Assembly: GCA_020796225.1 (NCBI GenBank)
Contig: CM036764.1
Coordinates: 23,306,233-23,370,232, forward strand
DNA: 64,000 bases
Source: Arion vulgaris
Taxonomy: Eukaryota; Mollusca; Gastropoda; Stylommatophora; Arionidae
Direction: 5' to 3'
In this document: in pieces, positions 10,985 to 22,914 of the stretch
Position numbering within the stretch: position 1 is the stretch's first letter
Layout of the letters: every line of letters begins with the position of its first letter
The notes under the pieces: generated by a model
The model's input: only the letters and a program-made list of their open reading frames with translations
What the model was told of the DNA's origin: nothing
Database searches by the model: none
Made by a program: the position numbers and the translations under genes

Positions 10985-11340
10985 GCCTGCCGGCAAAGGC
11001 GATCATGTCTCTCCAAACTCTCTCTCTCTCTCTCTCTCCTTGGTGCAGTTAATCAGTTCTAACGTCGATCTTTTGTCGAACCACGATGTCAGACCATCCA
11101 ACATCTTCTTCCTCTGTCTTCCACGATCTCTCATTCCCTGAATTTTACCTGTTGTTACCAAATATTTTAAACCTTCTCTTCGCATTATATGCCAGATTAA
11201 CCTTGATTGTCGGATTCTTATTCTTTTGATAAGGTTTCTGTGTGTGCATGCCTGATTTAAAACCTCATTTGTTTTCTTCGCTGTCCATGGAATTTTCATC
11301 ATTATTCTGTAAAACCACATCTCTGTGTCTTCCAATGATC
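10985..11340 (-). pseudogene. non-LTR retrotransposon C-terminal tail (family 3)
   Basis: The minus-strand frame begins EMWFYRIMMKIPWTAKKTNE, then IRQSRLIWHIMRREGLKYL and RDRGRQRKKMLDGLTSW. This is the post-RT tail typical of endonuclease/RT-type LINEs. A (CT)n run interrupts its end near 11018-11037. Only the 3' part of the element is present. A second copy is at 29655-29850. Confidence 0.75.
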
Positions 11341-12129
11341 TTATTGATTATTTGTATCGTTCTACATTTTGTAATTTTTCTCTGCCTTTAACGTGCTAAG
11401 AATTGTTATGTTGAACTTTTGTTATAATGGTCAGAACACATGGCGGCATCTTATTTTTACATTATCTAAAACAGTTATGCAAATCGGCTGGAAATCCCCG
11501 TAATGTGCGGGAAATGGCATACTAGGTATCATTATATGTTGTTACTCCTGACCTGCTAACATCAGAAACAAAATTGTGATGGAGCGACAGTTTCTCATCC
11601 GAAATAATTCATTAATGTTGGTAGGCTTCCCTGTATCGTTCCAGTAACAAGTTTTCAAGTACCGTAGTTGATTTATAAGGGCAATAACTGACGTGCATCT
11701 AACACGAAAACAGATGATCCTTACTAATTTGCGTGTGTTGAACAGGAAAATGGTGGCTGTCTGTCATGCAGATTTGTCTCTGTTTACCTAGATACACAGT
11801 TATTATGTTGATTTATGCTGGTTTTGATGTTGCTGCGGGTTTTTGTACAAGATAAGACCACGCTGGTCTGGAATGAGAAGGTGTTGAGTGAGACCAGTGC
11901 ACAAATTAAGCCCACTAGACAGTCATAGTTTTTTTAGGGACAGGGCATGCCATGAGGAGAGGAAGGCACGTCGAGACAACAAGCAAATATTATTGGAAAA
12001 AGATGCGAATGAACGACAAGAACAGACGATACTAGACAGCTAATCCTGATTGCATGGAGGAACAAGTTAGAAAAAAAACCCACTAGAAGTTGTTAACAGA
12101 ACAAGCGACATGGTCGTCTTCATCAGGCA
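11341..12129. other. non-coding stretch
   Basis: No gene or repeat recognised in this intronic interval. Confidence 0.4.
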
Positions 12130-12322
12130 AATTTATATCGCAGCCTTTTCAGACCTTAGGGTATGAAGTCATTACACATCACATTTCTACCTAGTGTGCA
12201 GAAGGTAGGATGACCAATTCTTTTCCTCACTTGTGAAACATGGAGTGTGGGATTAAACTCACAACCCTCTTGAGTCCGAGTCGATAGGCGAACGCTTATG
12301 TAATACGCTAATCCGTTCCCAA
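12130..12322 (-). mobile_element. SINE-like family F copy
   Basis: On the minus strand the head carries a B-box-like GTTTAATCCCACACTCC block and matches 53800-54003 along its length (CCTTAG, TTTCTA, GAGTCGATA, ACGCTAATCCGT). Two copies define the family. Confidence 0.6.
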
Positions 12323-12737
12323 TTGTATATATATATATCTATATATCTCACTGGTCTTACTATCCATCATTGATTATGATACCAATTCTTGAACATGGTG
12401 AAATGCATTATACAAATCGTTGTACTAACGTGTCATTATGATGCTAATCACTTTGGAAGATAGGATCTTGACTTGTCGACCAGGTTTATACTTACTGACT
12501 TGATCGATATTATTATAATCTGATACGAGATTTGGATCGTGCTGATGGTCTACTTTACATGAGTAAACAAAACTCAAGGTTTAAGTTGTTACGTATACGG
12601 GTTATCTGGAGTCTGTATATTTATTTAAGAGAGAACAGAATACGGTTTAAACATTATAGGTCCGTTAATAATAACACCTTGAACCGTCACTGCCTCTTGT
12701 AGGTATACGTATGTTTTTAAAAAAAAAGGTATACGTG

Positions 12738-12945
12738 AGAAGGATTGACTTTATTGCACCGGGTTTCACCATATCGCTCCGTCCCTCTAGGCAGAAATAG
12801 CACGGCACCTGCTGAGAGTATTGCACAAAGTGCGAACTCCGTAGCTTTAGCAATAAACCTAGGGATTTCATGTGACTTAATCTAGATTCGAACCCATAAC
12901 CTCCAGAACGCAAGGCAAACGTCTTAACTACTTCTTCATAAAAAC
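12738..12945 (-). mobile_element. tRNA-derived SINE, family B copy
   Basis: The reverse complement contains GGTGCAATAAAGTCAATCC, CTACGGAGTTCGCACTTTG and a head with GGTTATGGGTTCGAATC, a good B box. A short GTATACGT motif is repeated beside the 3' end. Confidence 0.8.
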
Positions 12946-12949
12946 ACTC

Positions 12950-13172
12950 GTTACTGCCCGTAGTACCGCTTTTTAGGCTGACGTTGGACATTTGGGACGA
13001 AAGCCTGAGGACTTTAATGGCCGCATGGCTAGCGCAGTCACGGCGAAGCTGTTCAGGTTTGGATTTTTCATTTATGCCCAGAACAGAAAAAAGTCCTTGG
13101 CCTTACCGTGAATGGAACACGAGTCTCCCACATGGGAGCCGCGCTCTACTCCATTCGGTCAGACACTTCTCT
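12950..13172 (-). mobile_element. tRNA-derived SINE, family C copy
   Basis: The tRNA-like head lies at the right end (CCATTCGGTCAGACACTTC on the + strand). The body contains GGCCGCATGGCTAGCGCAGT and CGAAGCTGTTCAGG. Related copies are at 21300-21518, 28697-28937 and 22915-23015. Confidence 0.75.
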
Positions 13173-14164
13173 CACTTCGTCATAGAGACCTAATAATACA
13201 TACGTGTTAATAACGACTGTTCTAGGGATTTCCTTCCGATAATTCTTTGATAGTTCAGCCGACGTTTGTTGCTTATACGATACGAGCATATGATGGATTG
13301 TCACAGAAGTAAACGATAATATTAGTGATCGCACAAGCTTGCAATATTGACTTTGAACATACGCTTGGTGTTAAAGAGGAGAGCTGGTTATACATCAACG
13401 CTTCATAAATTAATCTTCCTCATTTGGATCATATGAACCGTGAATAAGGTGTCAATTGAGAATCAGTGATACAGCAGTGACCAAGACTCTACACAACCTT
13501 CGTCGTAGTGGCTCTGTAAACAGGCTGAAACATTGTAGTTTGGCAAAATGAGTACGGATCGAACAGAGAAGCTGCATACCGTAAATGATTTAGCGTCCAC
13601 TGAGTAAAAAACAGGATGGGAAATGTTCGCACCAAATCCACTACTTGTGGAAACGTTAAAGTAGCGTACACCTGATGGATGCCAGAATGACTTCGCTAGC
13701 TAGCGTTACTGATGCTGGTAATTCCCACCAGTAATAACCATCTCTGTGTCACGAAAGAATATAAGAGGACACTGCCTGTGGGTTAGAGAGAGAGAGAGGA
13801 GAGAGACGATATGTCAACCAACATTCCATGGATGTAGTGAGCGCCGAAACGTTAAGACGGCTGCAGCATTGGTGGACGGAGCACTAATGGATTTGTCCAA
13901 TATGCGAAGATGTTGATCCGGGAACTGAACGGCTTATTGCCTGGGACAGATGCTGTGATTCTACCAAGTGTGTGGTCCAGAGTTTTGCAAACGTTGATTT
14001 AAGCCGTTGCTAATAAGACGCAAACAATGTATATGTTCCAGTAACTCTGGCGATGTTTCATTTTAACCGTGAGAACATTCCCAGAGAAAACGACACTTTG
14101 CCCAGGTCCATAGTGACAACCTTATAAAGTTGAATACCAGCATTAAGAAATTTAAAGGAACCCA
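13173..14164. other. non-coding stretch
   Basis: No recognisable gene. A short GA-rich run is at 13786-13806. Confidence 0.4.
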
Positions 14165-14402
14165 TTTTCATACCTCGAGGTATATTGGATAATACGGTGT
14201 TAGACCCGTATTTTTCATTGTCTGCACACGATGGGCGATGTGGTCAACATCACGCAAATCACCTTAAACTTCCCAGTACCCAATAGAGGCTGGGTCGACC
14301 TGAGAGGTTGGAAAAATATTCCACGCCTACTATGGAAATGAACCCGGACCACGCGCCGAAGAAGCGAGTTCACTAACAAGTACGCTACTGCGGCTCTCAA
14401 TG
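14165..14402 (-). mobile_element. tRNA-derived SINE, family D copy
   Basis: The minus-strand head reads TAGTGAACTCGCTTC with a B-box-like GTCCGGGTTCATTTCC. The body shows CCCAGCCTC and ACATCGCCCATCGTG. Copies also at 51405-51619 plus 53755-53790, and 57160-57422. Confidence 0.75.
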
Positions 14403-14972
14403 CTAGAATAAATTCCGAAAAAAGTATGTTTGTCTCTTGATGAGAGCAGTGTCCGTCCTGAACGACTGTAGTGATGTTTCACCAATCCTGAACACCTTCC
14501 CTTAGTGTCTGGGATACTGCAGTAACCCCCCATAGACCTCATCTGAGTAGGAGTCTTCACAACTCACGACATTACACACCACGCATAACATTTTCTGGTC
14601 TACTGTGTATAAGAGAAACATAGAAACACGGCCACAGCTACCCACAGGAAAAGAGTGAAAACGTATACTTTGGGTTTCTTCACAAACTAATAAACAACCG
14701 AATCCCTGTTGTTAAACTGTGAGAATCGATCGATACCTTGACATATTGTCCCAACTGCTGCTGTTGCATGGTGCTGTGATAACTCATTAGTCCACAATAA
14801 TATTTTGTCCTGTTGACAAAATATGTTGCATTACGCAGTTAGCTGCAAGAACATATTGACGCTATGAAAGATCGAGTTGCTTGGAACATGCGACGCTGTA
14901 TGTAACTAAAACACCGGTTATAGCTCTGCTCTCTAATCGACCCAACTTTGTACCGAGAAGTTGATCAGTGAG
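14403..14972. other. non-coding stretch
   Basis: Nothing recognised. Confidence 0.4.
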
Positions 14973-15590
14973 TTCTTCTTCTTTTGTCGTCACACTGCTA
15001 CCGGGTTGTTGCCCAACGTCGTGGTTTTCTGTTTTTGTCTTGCACTGCTCTGGTGGCTTGGGTGATTGTTATTTTTGCTCTTGCCTTCTTTTCCGATGTT
15101 CTGTTGTAGAAGACTCTGCATACTGTGGAGTTTGGATGCATTCTTATTAAGTGGCCAAACCACTTCATTCTTTGTTTCTCAATGTAATTCAAGCAAGGTT
15201 CTGTGCCAACTTTCTTTCTTATACTGATGTTGGTGACTGTCTTTTCTGGTGTTGTTGGTAACTTTTCGCAGGCAACGCATTTCACATGTAGTTATTTTTG
15301 TGACTGCGCTTTGCTCATTGTCCATGTTTGGCTCTGGTAACACAAAGTAGGTATAAAAATGCTGTTGATCATTTGTTGCTTAGCTGCCTTTGGAAATTGT
15401 GGGTGCCTTAACAATGGGGCTAGCTGGTAGGTTACAGCATTTGCTTTTGCACTCTAGCCTCTATCTAGTCTGCCGTCTTCTGTGAATATGCTTCCTAAGT
15501 ATTTGAATTCTTTCACTTGGTTTATTTTAGTACCATTGACATGGATGTCTAGTTTATTATGTTTTCTTCCCATATTCATTATCAGTGAGT
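14973..15590 (-). pseudogene. non-LTR retrotransposon 3' remnant (family 1, copy 2)
   Basis: The minus frame contains NISIRKKVGTEPCLNYIEK, then RMKWFGHLIRMHPNSTVCRV, followed by the same 3' non-coding end as 2775-2880. The 5' part reaches only to the post-RT region near 15590. Confidence 0.75.
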
Positions 15591-15663
15591 TAGGAGCATA
15601 TATTCAGAACCTACATTGAAGCTACGGAGATGTGGACTGCTCTTAGATGGGTTCGATCTGAAG

Positions 15664-15811
15664 ATAGTGACATCGGTTCTCTTGAGTGGAGTGACATCGG
15701 TTCTCTTGAGTGGAGTGACATCGGTTCTCTTGAGTGGAGTGACATCGGTTCTCTTGAGTGGAGTGACATCGGTTCTCTTGAGTGGAGTGACATCGGTTCT
15801 CTTGACTGGTA
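15664..15811. repeat. 24-bp minisatellite, 6 copies
   Basis: Unit AGTGACATCGGTTCTCTTGAGTGG repeated six times with almost no variation, the last unit ending GACTGG. Since 24 is divisible by 3, open frames run through several reading frames and are not genes. Confidence 0.95.
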
Positions 15812-16820
15812 ACCATCAAGCAATTTACAATAAATGTTGGTTTTAGTCACTTGTAACTATCGATCCTTATAATCTTGTACTAATGAGACAACGTGTATAT
15901 GGTTGACTATTGAAATATACAGCCGTCAGATATGAAAATAGACATTAATGGTAGCTAGGTATCAGAAGGGTTCACATTTTCATATTCACGATGCACACAA
16001 ACCATAATTTATATCTAACCTTGTTTAATTTTGTAATGAATGGGTTCTGGGAAGTACATTTTTGTTGATTGCTTAAATTTAGTGAACTTAATAAAGACAT
16101 CACTCGCAATCCGAAAGTAGAGCACTCATAAGTAAAAATTCATAAGTCGAAATTGTGTAAATCGAAGAAACAATTACCATTAATGTAGATGGTACATTTT
16201 TTAAAGCGTTCCCGGATCGTAAAAAATAACCAACAAATGAATGCAAATTACACTATAACATATAAAACAGTATTAACAATAACACATAATGAGCGAGGGC
16301 TATTCTTGACGAAGGGTATACGAAAGTTAAAAGTGAGAATTGACGGAAGTTTTTAAAAAAAGGAGGGGAATATCTGTATTGGTATATATTGAGTCCCCTC
16401 TTCCACTAAACCAGAAAGAAATAGCATGGATTTAAAAAAACAAAAAAACATATGCACTTTGAAAACCGCAACACGTGTTGCAGACGGAAAAACTGGTTTT
16501 GTATATATCTTTCTTTCAAGTCGGTCTGAACAACGATTTGATAGTTACTTTCATCGATATTATTAATTTTTTTATCTCGTATATTGAACTTATTATAATA
16601 GTATTAATTTACAAACGATCTGACGCGCATTCATGATGTCGGTCATTTGCAACATATTTGATTTATTTCTAGTTATAGTTGTTTTTATTCCTTATTAGTT
16701 AATTTTTACTGACTTTTATTTATTTGTATTGGTTACTGGGCCAACGTCGTAGCCCAGCTAATTTCGCGGGTATACACACTGATGGTTCATGTGCCTTCGC
16801 TGGTTAAGCACTCTTCACAC
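15812..16820. other. non-coding stretch
   Basis: AT-rich intron sequence with poly(A) stretches near 16432-16450. No gene recognised. Confidence 0.4.
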
Positions 16821-17766
16821 TCTGCCCCTCAGACATCCAGCTTTACTTGCACAACGTGTAATTTCAAACTTCTTACCTCGATGGATAGATTCAACATCAA
16901 TTTCACTCTGCCCCTCAGACATCCAGCTCTACTTGCACAACGTGTAATTTCAAACTCCTTACCTCGCCGGATAGATTCAACATCAATTTCACTCTGCCCC
17001 TCAGACATCCAGCTCTAATTGCACAACGTGTAATTTCAAACTTCTTACCTCGCCGGATAGATTCAACATCAATTTCACTCTGCCCCTCAGACATCCAGCT
17101 CTAATTGCACAACGTGTAATTTCAAACTTCTTGCCTCGCCGGATAGATTCAACATCAATTTCGCTCTGCCCCTCAGACATCCAGCTCTACTTGCACAACG
17201 TGTAATTTCAAACTCCTTACCTCGCCGGATAGATTCAACATCAATTTCACTCTGCCCCTCAGACATCCAGCGCTACTTGCACAACGTGTAATTTCAAACT
17301 TCTTGCCTCGCCGGATAGATTCAACATCAATTTCGCCCTGCCCCTCAGACATCCAGCTCTACTTGCACAACGTGTAATTTCAAACTCCTTACCTCGCCGG
17401 ATAGATTCAACATCAATTTCACTCTGCCCCTCAGACATCCAGCTCTACTTGCACAACGTGTAATTTCAAACTTCTTACCTCGCCGGATAGATTCAACATC
17501 AATTTCGCTCTGCCCCTCAGACATCCAGCTCTACTTGCACAACGTGTAATTTCAAAATTCTTACCTCGCCGGATAGATTCAACATCAATTTCACTCTGCC
17601 CCTCAGACATCCAGCTCTAATTGCACAACGTGTAATTTCAAACTTCTTACCTCGCCGGATAGATTCAACATCAATTTCACTCTGCCCCTCAGACATCCAG
17701 CTCTAATTGCACAACGTGTAATTTCAAACTTCTTACCTCGCCGGATAGATTCAACATCAATTTGAG
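16821..17766. repeat. 86-bp satellite array, 11 copies
   Basis: Unit starts TCTGCCCCTCAGACATCCAG and includes GCACAACGTGTAATTTCAAA and CGCCGGATAGATTCAACATC. Successive unit starts are exactly 86 bp apart (16821, 16907, 16993 and on to 17681). Variants such as CTCTACTTG/CTCTAATTG alternate along the array. Confidence 0.95.
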
Positions 17767-18169
17767 TGTCCTCATCGAAAATGCGATGGCCAAGAGACCG
17801 AAGAACATCCCACTTATCTATCCTTAACTCTACAACGCTGAATTCTGTACGTTAGTTTTATATTTAATTAAATTCTTGTTTGCTTATGCGATACTATATA
17901 CACACATGTCTTTGTCATTAAACGCCAATTTATTTAGTATTACCGCAGCCTCCCCACGATTACCTCAAATTTGTATGTTTCCGTACATCGAATTATGTAA
18001 GTCAGTGAGAAAACCACGACACTGGGTACAACCCGGTAGCAGTTTGACGACAAAAGAAGAAGTGTGCTTCTAAAGTACCAGGGATCCAGTAAAATAAATG
18101 ACATGGGAATGAGATTAACTTGAGGAAACAGTGATCACAGAAACCAGGACAAGTTTATTAAATAGATGA

Positions 18170-18392
18170 TATAGAAGCATACAATTTTTTTAAAACCCGA
18201 TCCAGAAGCACTTGAGCTTTCAGCTCTTCGACTCGGTGCCATGGACATCGTAACCCTTCGGTTCGGTGCCACGAACACTGTAAATCTGGGAAATCTGGGA
18301 CTTTTCTGCCAGCCCGCGGAATTGAACCCGCACTCACAGAGGGCTTGTCACCTGCAGTCCAACGCGCTACGAACACGCGGGAAGCAGACCAT
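18170..18392 (-). mobile_element. tRNA-derived SINE with poly(A) tail, family H
   Basis: The reverse complement has the head TTCGTAGCGCGTTGGACTG (A box region) and GTGCGGGTTCAATTCCGC (B box), then GGTTACGATGTCCATGGCAC, AGCTGAAAGCTCAAGTGC and a terminal A run. Other copies: 21082, 22406, 34873 and 37469. Confidence 0.88.
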
Positions 18393-18970
18393 TTAAAGTA
18401 CACTCGTTTAATATACATTTTTTAAATACAAAATGCCAAGGACACGATGAATAAGTCCTATATAATTCCTACTTAGAAATAGAATAAATGGCGCAGTAAT
18501 CAAGAATATTTCATACAGATATTTTAAGTTAGACAGAAACAGGCCATGTCGATATTATAATGATATGTGTGACCCAGATTCTCTTGATCCTCCAATCCTC
18601 CATCCAGCTTGGTTTCAGTTTTATGAAAAGTAGACAAAGAAACAATTTATGCAAATATTATGGAGATTGGCTGCGAACTTTCACACAGTTGATAATGTTC
18701 ATTTGGTAGTTAATAAGTTCTGGACATTTGGTAAGAATCGATGCACTCAGTAAGCTCCTATAGGTGCTCAACCTATTTAAGCTGACTGAAAGTACTAACT
18801 GTAGAGCACATACGTTGGAGTTGCTGCAACGAATTTTAATTTGTAATTTCTTGTAGTCTAATTGTTAGATTTAAAAAAAAATATATATTTAAGTCAAACT
18901 CGCTACTAGTATAATTAGGGCGAAACACGTAAAAATAAAGTACTGTAGTTTTACAAAATATAAAAACAGT
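18393..18970. other. non-coding stretch
   Basis: Nothing recognised. It ends next to the motif at 18985. Confidence 0.4.
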
Positions 18971-18999
18971 AACAATAAACAGCAACGTTTCGACCAAAA

Positions 19000-20165
19000 G
19001 GCCTTTATCAAGCAAAGGATACTCTTCTCTTGCGTTCCCGGCCTAGACTGATGAACCAACTTTTATCATGAATTTTACCGTGGTTTTAAGGGACTCTGTT
19101 CCTCCGTACAGCTTTTCGCGAAGCTCTGTGTTTAGGGGCCATGTTTTTTTTTATACCTGCTAACCGTTGACAGTTTTGCAGAACGTGTTCTGCCGTCATG
19201 TCCGCCTTTTTGCAGGGGCACAGGCTAGTTGTGCCAATCTTAAATTTGTGGAACATGTGGGCTCGGAGCTTGTTGTGATCTGTGCGGAGGCGAAGTATGG
19301 CAACTTGTTCACTACGAGAGAGGCCATAGTATCCGTCGCTGTTGTTAGCCTGAGGATGGTCTTTTGTCCATTTGTTTCTGTAGTGCGAGCCGATGGTTGT
19401 TCTGGCTTCCTCATAACTGATCTCGTGATCAGTCTGAGGTAGTCGTCCGCCTTCTTTTGCCAGTTTGTCGGCACGTTTGTTGCCACTTATGTTACAGTGT
19501 GATGGAATCCACTAAATGACGGTGCGTTTGAGTGATCGCGTTAGTTCATCGAGGGTCATTTTGAGCTCATTCATCTCTGTTTTGCCTACGCTTTTGAGTG
19601 CCGTGATGACCGATAGAGCATCGGTGAATATCACGACCTTATTGCAAGAGGTGTCTCTTCTCTCTAGGATCATTTCGGCCGCTGTCCTTATTGCCTCCGC
19701 TTCTGCTCGGTAGTTATTGGAGTATTTGCCTGTGGCAATCGATTTTGTGACCGTCACTTGATTGGCACTTTTCCTCCTCCACCATTGCTGATTGCGTTTT
19801 TGGCCGATCCGTCAGTGTACACGTGCGTCCACTTTTGTTCAGGGTACTCGGATTTTATGTACTCTTCTGTGGCTGCTTTTCTTTCCAAGTTTTTTGCTCC
19901 CCTTTATTCAGTATGCCTGGGATTGATTCCCTTAGTTCTGGCATTCTTGTTTGCCACGGCGGGCAGTTGTCAGTTGCCGGGATTGGTTTGGCTTTGCATT
20001 TTGATAGGACTGGATGGTCTGCGGTCAGTGCTTTTGAGATTTTTGCGAAGCTAGATCTCTGTATCCTACTCCTTCCGAATTCAAACATTCTTCCGTGCAT
20101 TGGGTGGGAATCGAGCCGTTTTAGTTTTTCCGCTAGTACTAATACTTTTCTGTCCCTTTACTTCA
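19000..20165 (-). pseudogene. non-LTR retrotransposon remnant with RNase H domain (family 2)
   Basis: Minus-strand pieces in order: a linker (SKCKAKPIPATDNCPPWQTR, about 20000-19940), then an RNase H domain with all four acidic positions: VYTDGS (about 19815), YRAEAEAI (about 19700), FTDALSVI (about 19625) and PSHCNISGNKRADKLA (about 19490). The tail follows with LRLRTDHNKLRAHMFHKFKI and CPCKKADMTAEHVLQNCQ, a zinc-knuckle-like end. Jockey-type and related LINEs carry RNase H after RT to degrade template RNA. Frame breaks near 19870, 19755 and 19500 make this copy dead, and RT and endonuclease are absent. Likely relatives: 43690-44660, 55495-55720 and 55860-56201. Confidence 0.85.
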
Positions 20166-20382
20166 GTCTTCACCTATATTCTATATCGATAATACTAGTA
20201 TAATATATCAGTTACACAAATAAGGGAATGAATACGTTTTGACAATTTAAGATGAAGACTGTTGAACAAATTTTTATAAATGCAGACAACAGTTGAGGTG
20301 AAACTTCGTTTTTCTGAACATCTTATGTTTGATCCCACACTGAACATGTATTTAATATAAGACGTTTAAGTGTTCACCGAGT

Positions 20383-20572
20383 GGCACTTTCACTTCTGAA
20401 ACTGATCACCAATTGGCACTTTTCACTTCTGAAACTGATCACCAAGTGGTACTTTTCACTTCTGAAACTGATCACCGAGTGGTACTTTTCACTTCTGAAA
20501 CTGATCACCGAGTGGTACTTTTCACTTCTGATACTGATCACCGAGTGGTACTTTTCACTTCTGAAACTGTTT
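20383..20572. repeat. 33-bp minisatellite, about 6 copies
   Basis: Unit GAAACTGATCACCGAGTGGT plus ACTTTTCACTTCT, repeated with small changes. Open frames on both strands follow from the period of 33. Confidence 0.93.
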
Positions 20573-20636
20573 TCCATCGCGTGTACGTGTCTGTATGCTG
20601 TTCGTGTTTTGTTCTGTTTACCCGTTTGTTTCGTTA

Positions 20637-20733
20637 TGTTCTACCCAATTATGTGCACTACCCAAGTATGTGCTTTACACAAAATATGTGCTCTACCCAA
20701 GTCTGTGCTCTACCCAAGTATGTGCTCTACTTT
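20637..20733. repeat. short tandem repeat, unit about 18-19 bp
   Basis: About five units of CTACCCAAGTATGTGCT with variation. Confidence 0.8.
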
Positions 20734-21081
20734 CTGTATTTTTATTGTGTGTTTTCACTCTGCTAAAAGGTTATCTAATCTTGCGAATTGTTTAGCGTTT
20801 TCTCTGCGTCACACCAATCCGAGATTACAAAATAATCTCTTAGCACTCACTCGTCACCACTTCTAGAATGTAAGAGAGACCTAGACAAAACAACTGAACA
20901 CCAGCGTCCTATCCTAACGTAACAAGCCGTCTTAAGTATCATGAAATACAAAATACAAAATATGTTAGAATCGACGTCACTCTGTGGCAATGTATGTACT
21001 ACTTACTTACTACTCTGTAGGAAAAATGTGTAGTACGTTTAGTAGGTACAAATAAATGACCCACTTGCTATTTACTTTTTT

Positions 21082-21278
21082 TTTCCTTCATATCCAGAAG
21101 CACTTGAGCTTTCAGCTCTTCGGCTCGGTGCCATGGACATCGTAACCCTTCGGTTCGGTGCCACGAACACTGTAAATCTGGGGAACCTGTGGCTTTTCTG
21201 CCAGCCCGAGGAATTGAACCCGCACTCACAGAGGGCTAGTCACCCGTATTCCAACGCGCTACGAACAGGCTGGGCAGG
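21082..21278 (-). mobile_element. tRNA-derived SINE, family H copy
   Basis: Same blocks as 18170-18392, including a T run (poly(A) on the minus strand) at its left end and CCAACGCGCTACGAACA at the head. Confidence 0.87.
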
Positions 21279-21299
21279 CGTGCGCTATTTACTATAAAA

Positions 21300-21518
21300 A
21301 CTGTCTTTACTGCCTGTGATACCGCAGTGTAGGACAGGGGGGATATGTGCCTGAGCAATTTAATGACCGCGTGGCTAGGGCTGTTGCTTTGAAACTGTTC
21401 AGGTTATGCATTTTCTTTATGCCCCAGACATTAAAAAACATAATTGGCCGTATCGAGATTGAACCCTGTCTCCCGAATGGGAGCCCGCGATCTAATCCAT
21501 TCTGCCAATTGCTATTAT
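21300..21518 (-). mobile_element. tRNA-derived SINE, family C copy
   Basis: Contains ACCGCGTGGCTAGG, AAACTGTTCAGGTTATGC and the tRNA-like head GATTGAACCCTGTCTCCCG (read as complement). Confidence 0.78.
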
Positions 21519-21796
21519 ATAAATTATTAATGTCTTGAAAAACTAGTGGGTGCAAAGACTTACTGACATGTCAGGACTGGAGATCTGGTATCTCAGGGAA
21601 AAAAAATTATGTATGGCAGATAAGTAAGAAAAGAAGCGATTAACATTCCTATCTGGCAGAATCGAGTATGTGATCAGAGTTTAAATTTCAGAAAGGAATT
21701 CAACCTTCTGGGAGAGACAGTTTTAATAGGCTTTAATCACATTAAGTTGAAACTATAAAGCCTGTACCGATTAACAACTCTCAGAACTCAATGATC

Positions 21797-22130
21797 AGTT
21801 CTTTTTCTTTTGTCTTCGCACTGCTATCCGGTTGCTTGATGCCCAGTGCCGTGATCTTCTGTATTTGTCTTGCACTTCTCGGATGTCTTAAGAGGTAAAT
21901 TTCTGCTTCTGTTGGCATGATAAGACACTACATCTATCCATCTTTTCCTTGTTCTTCCTTTTGCCCAATGTTATGTTGTTAAAGGTTTTATATACAGCCA
22001 GACCACACTGTATTTATATATGTATATAAAGCCTGATTGTTTGAATCAATCAATCAATCAGGCTTTATATACAGTGTTGCATTCTTACCAGGTGGTCAAC
22101 ACTTTTCAAGGAACTAAATTAAGATTTGTT
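21797..22130 (-). pseudogene. non-LTR retrotransposon 3' end (family 1, copy 3) with hairpin insertion
   Basis: The left part matches the 3' ends at 2775 and 14973 (CTTTTGTCTTCGCACTGCTA, GTCTTGCACTTCTC). The match is interrupted at about 21995-22070 by an insert containing a perfect inverted repeat (ATATAAAGCCTGATTG and its complement) and flanked by a repeated TTATATACAG. Confidence 0.6.
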
Positions 22131-22299
22131 GATGACGTTAGAGAAAATTAGAACAGAACAAGGAAACTATTTGCTAAACAAATGAGTAGATATCACGTTA
22201 TGTAAATACTTGGATCAAATCTCAGACTAAGACCAGGAAACGAGTTTGGGGACGGTATTTTGGAATGAGTGATAAAGTTAGATTAAAGCAGAGGAATAA

Positions 22300-22372
22300 G
22301 TTTGACAAATGTGTTCAGTTGTACCATCGGGCGCCATGGCGCATACTATGTACATTTTTGGCGCCCAACTTA
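22300..22372. repeat. fragment sharing GGCGCC-rich block with 48122-48445
   Basis: Contains CGGGCGCCATGGCGCATAC, like CGGGCGCCATGGCGCCCG at 48140. It probably belongs to the same dispersed element. Only this block was recognised. Confidence 0.4.
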
Positions 22373-22405
22373 CCCCGTCGGCTTTAAAGATAATCATAGT
22401 TTTAA

Positions 22406-22628
22406 TGGGGGAAAGGCCCGCCTGCCCAGCGTGTTCGTAGCGCGTTGGACGACGGTGTGACAAGCCCTATGCGAGTGCGGGTTCAATTCCGCGGGGTGGG
22501 GGCAGGGGGCAGAAAAGCCACAGGTTCTCCAGATTTACGGTGTTCGTGACACCGAAGGGTTACGATGTCCATGGCACCGAGCCGAAGAGCTGAAAGCTCA
22601 AGTGCTTCTGGATCGGGAAAAAAAAAAT
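22406..22628 (+). mobile_element. tRNA-derived SINE, family H copy
   Basis: Full-length, beginning GCCCGCCTGCCCAGCGTG, with A box GTAGCGCGTTGGACG, B box GCGGGTTCAATTCCGC and a poly(A) tail. Flanked by an imperfect repeat ATGGGGGAAAG / ATGGAGGAAAG, consistent with a target-site duplication. Confidence 0.9.
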
Positions 22629-22914
22629 GGAGGAAAGCATTTCTGAATAATATACATGTATAACATATTTTAGTAACAGCATTCCCGAGAACATCGTCTT
22701 ATCGCTTTTACAATATTATTTTCAGTGTGTAACCATTCTACTGTCCTTAGCCACACAATTTTCTTTTCGGCTTTTTCACTGCAGAACCAAAATTTCCTCA
22801 ACTTGTCCCATATATGCAGTGTTATATTTCACACTATGTTGAATGTAAGTACATTTTTTCTGAAATAAACATAAGGATTATAAGTTGGGATTACATTTTC
22901 AAATTTTATTAGCG

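Noticed and set aside
15611..15850. Open frames with REPMSLHS repeats
   Set aside because: Product of a 24-bp minisatellite.
22406..22490. tRNA gene
   Set aside because: A and B boxes are present, but the sequence is the head of a poly(A)-tailed SINE family with several copies and target duplications.
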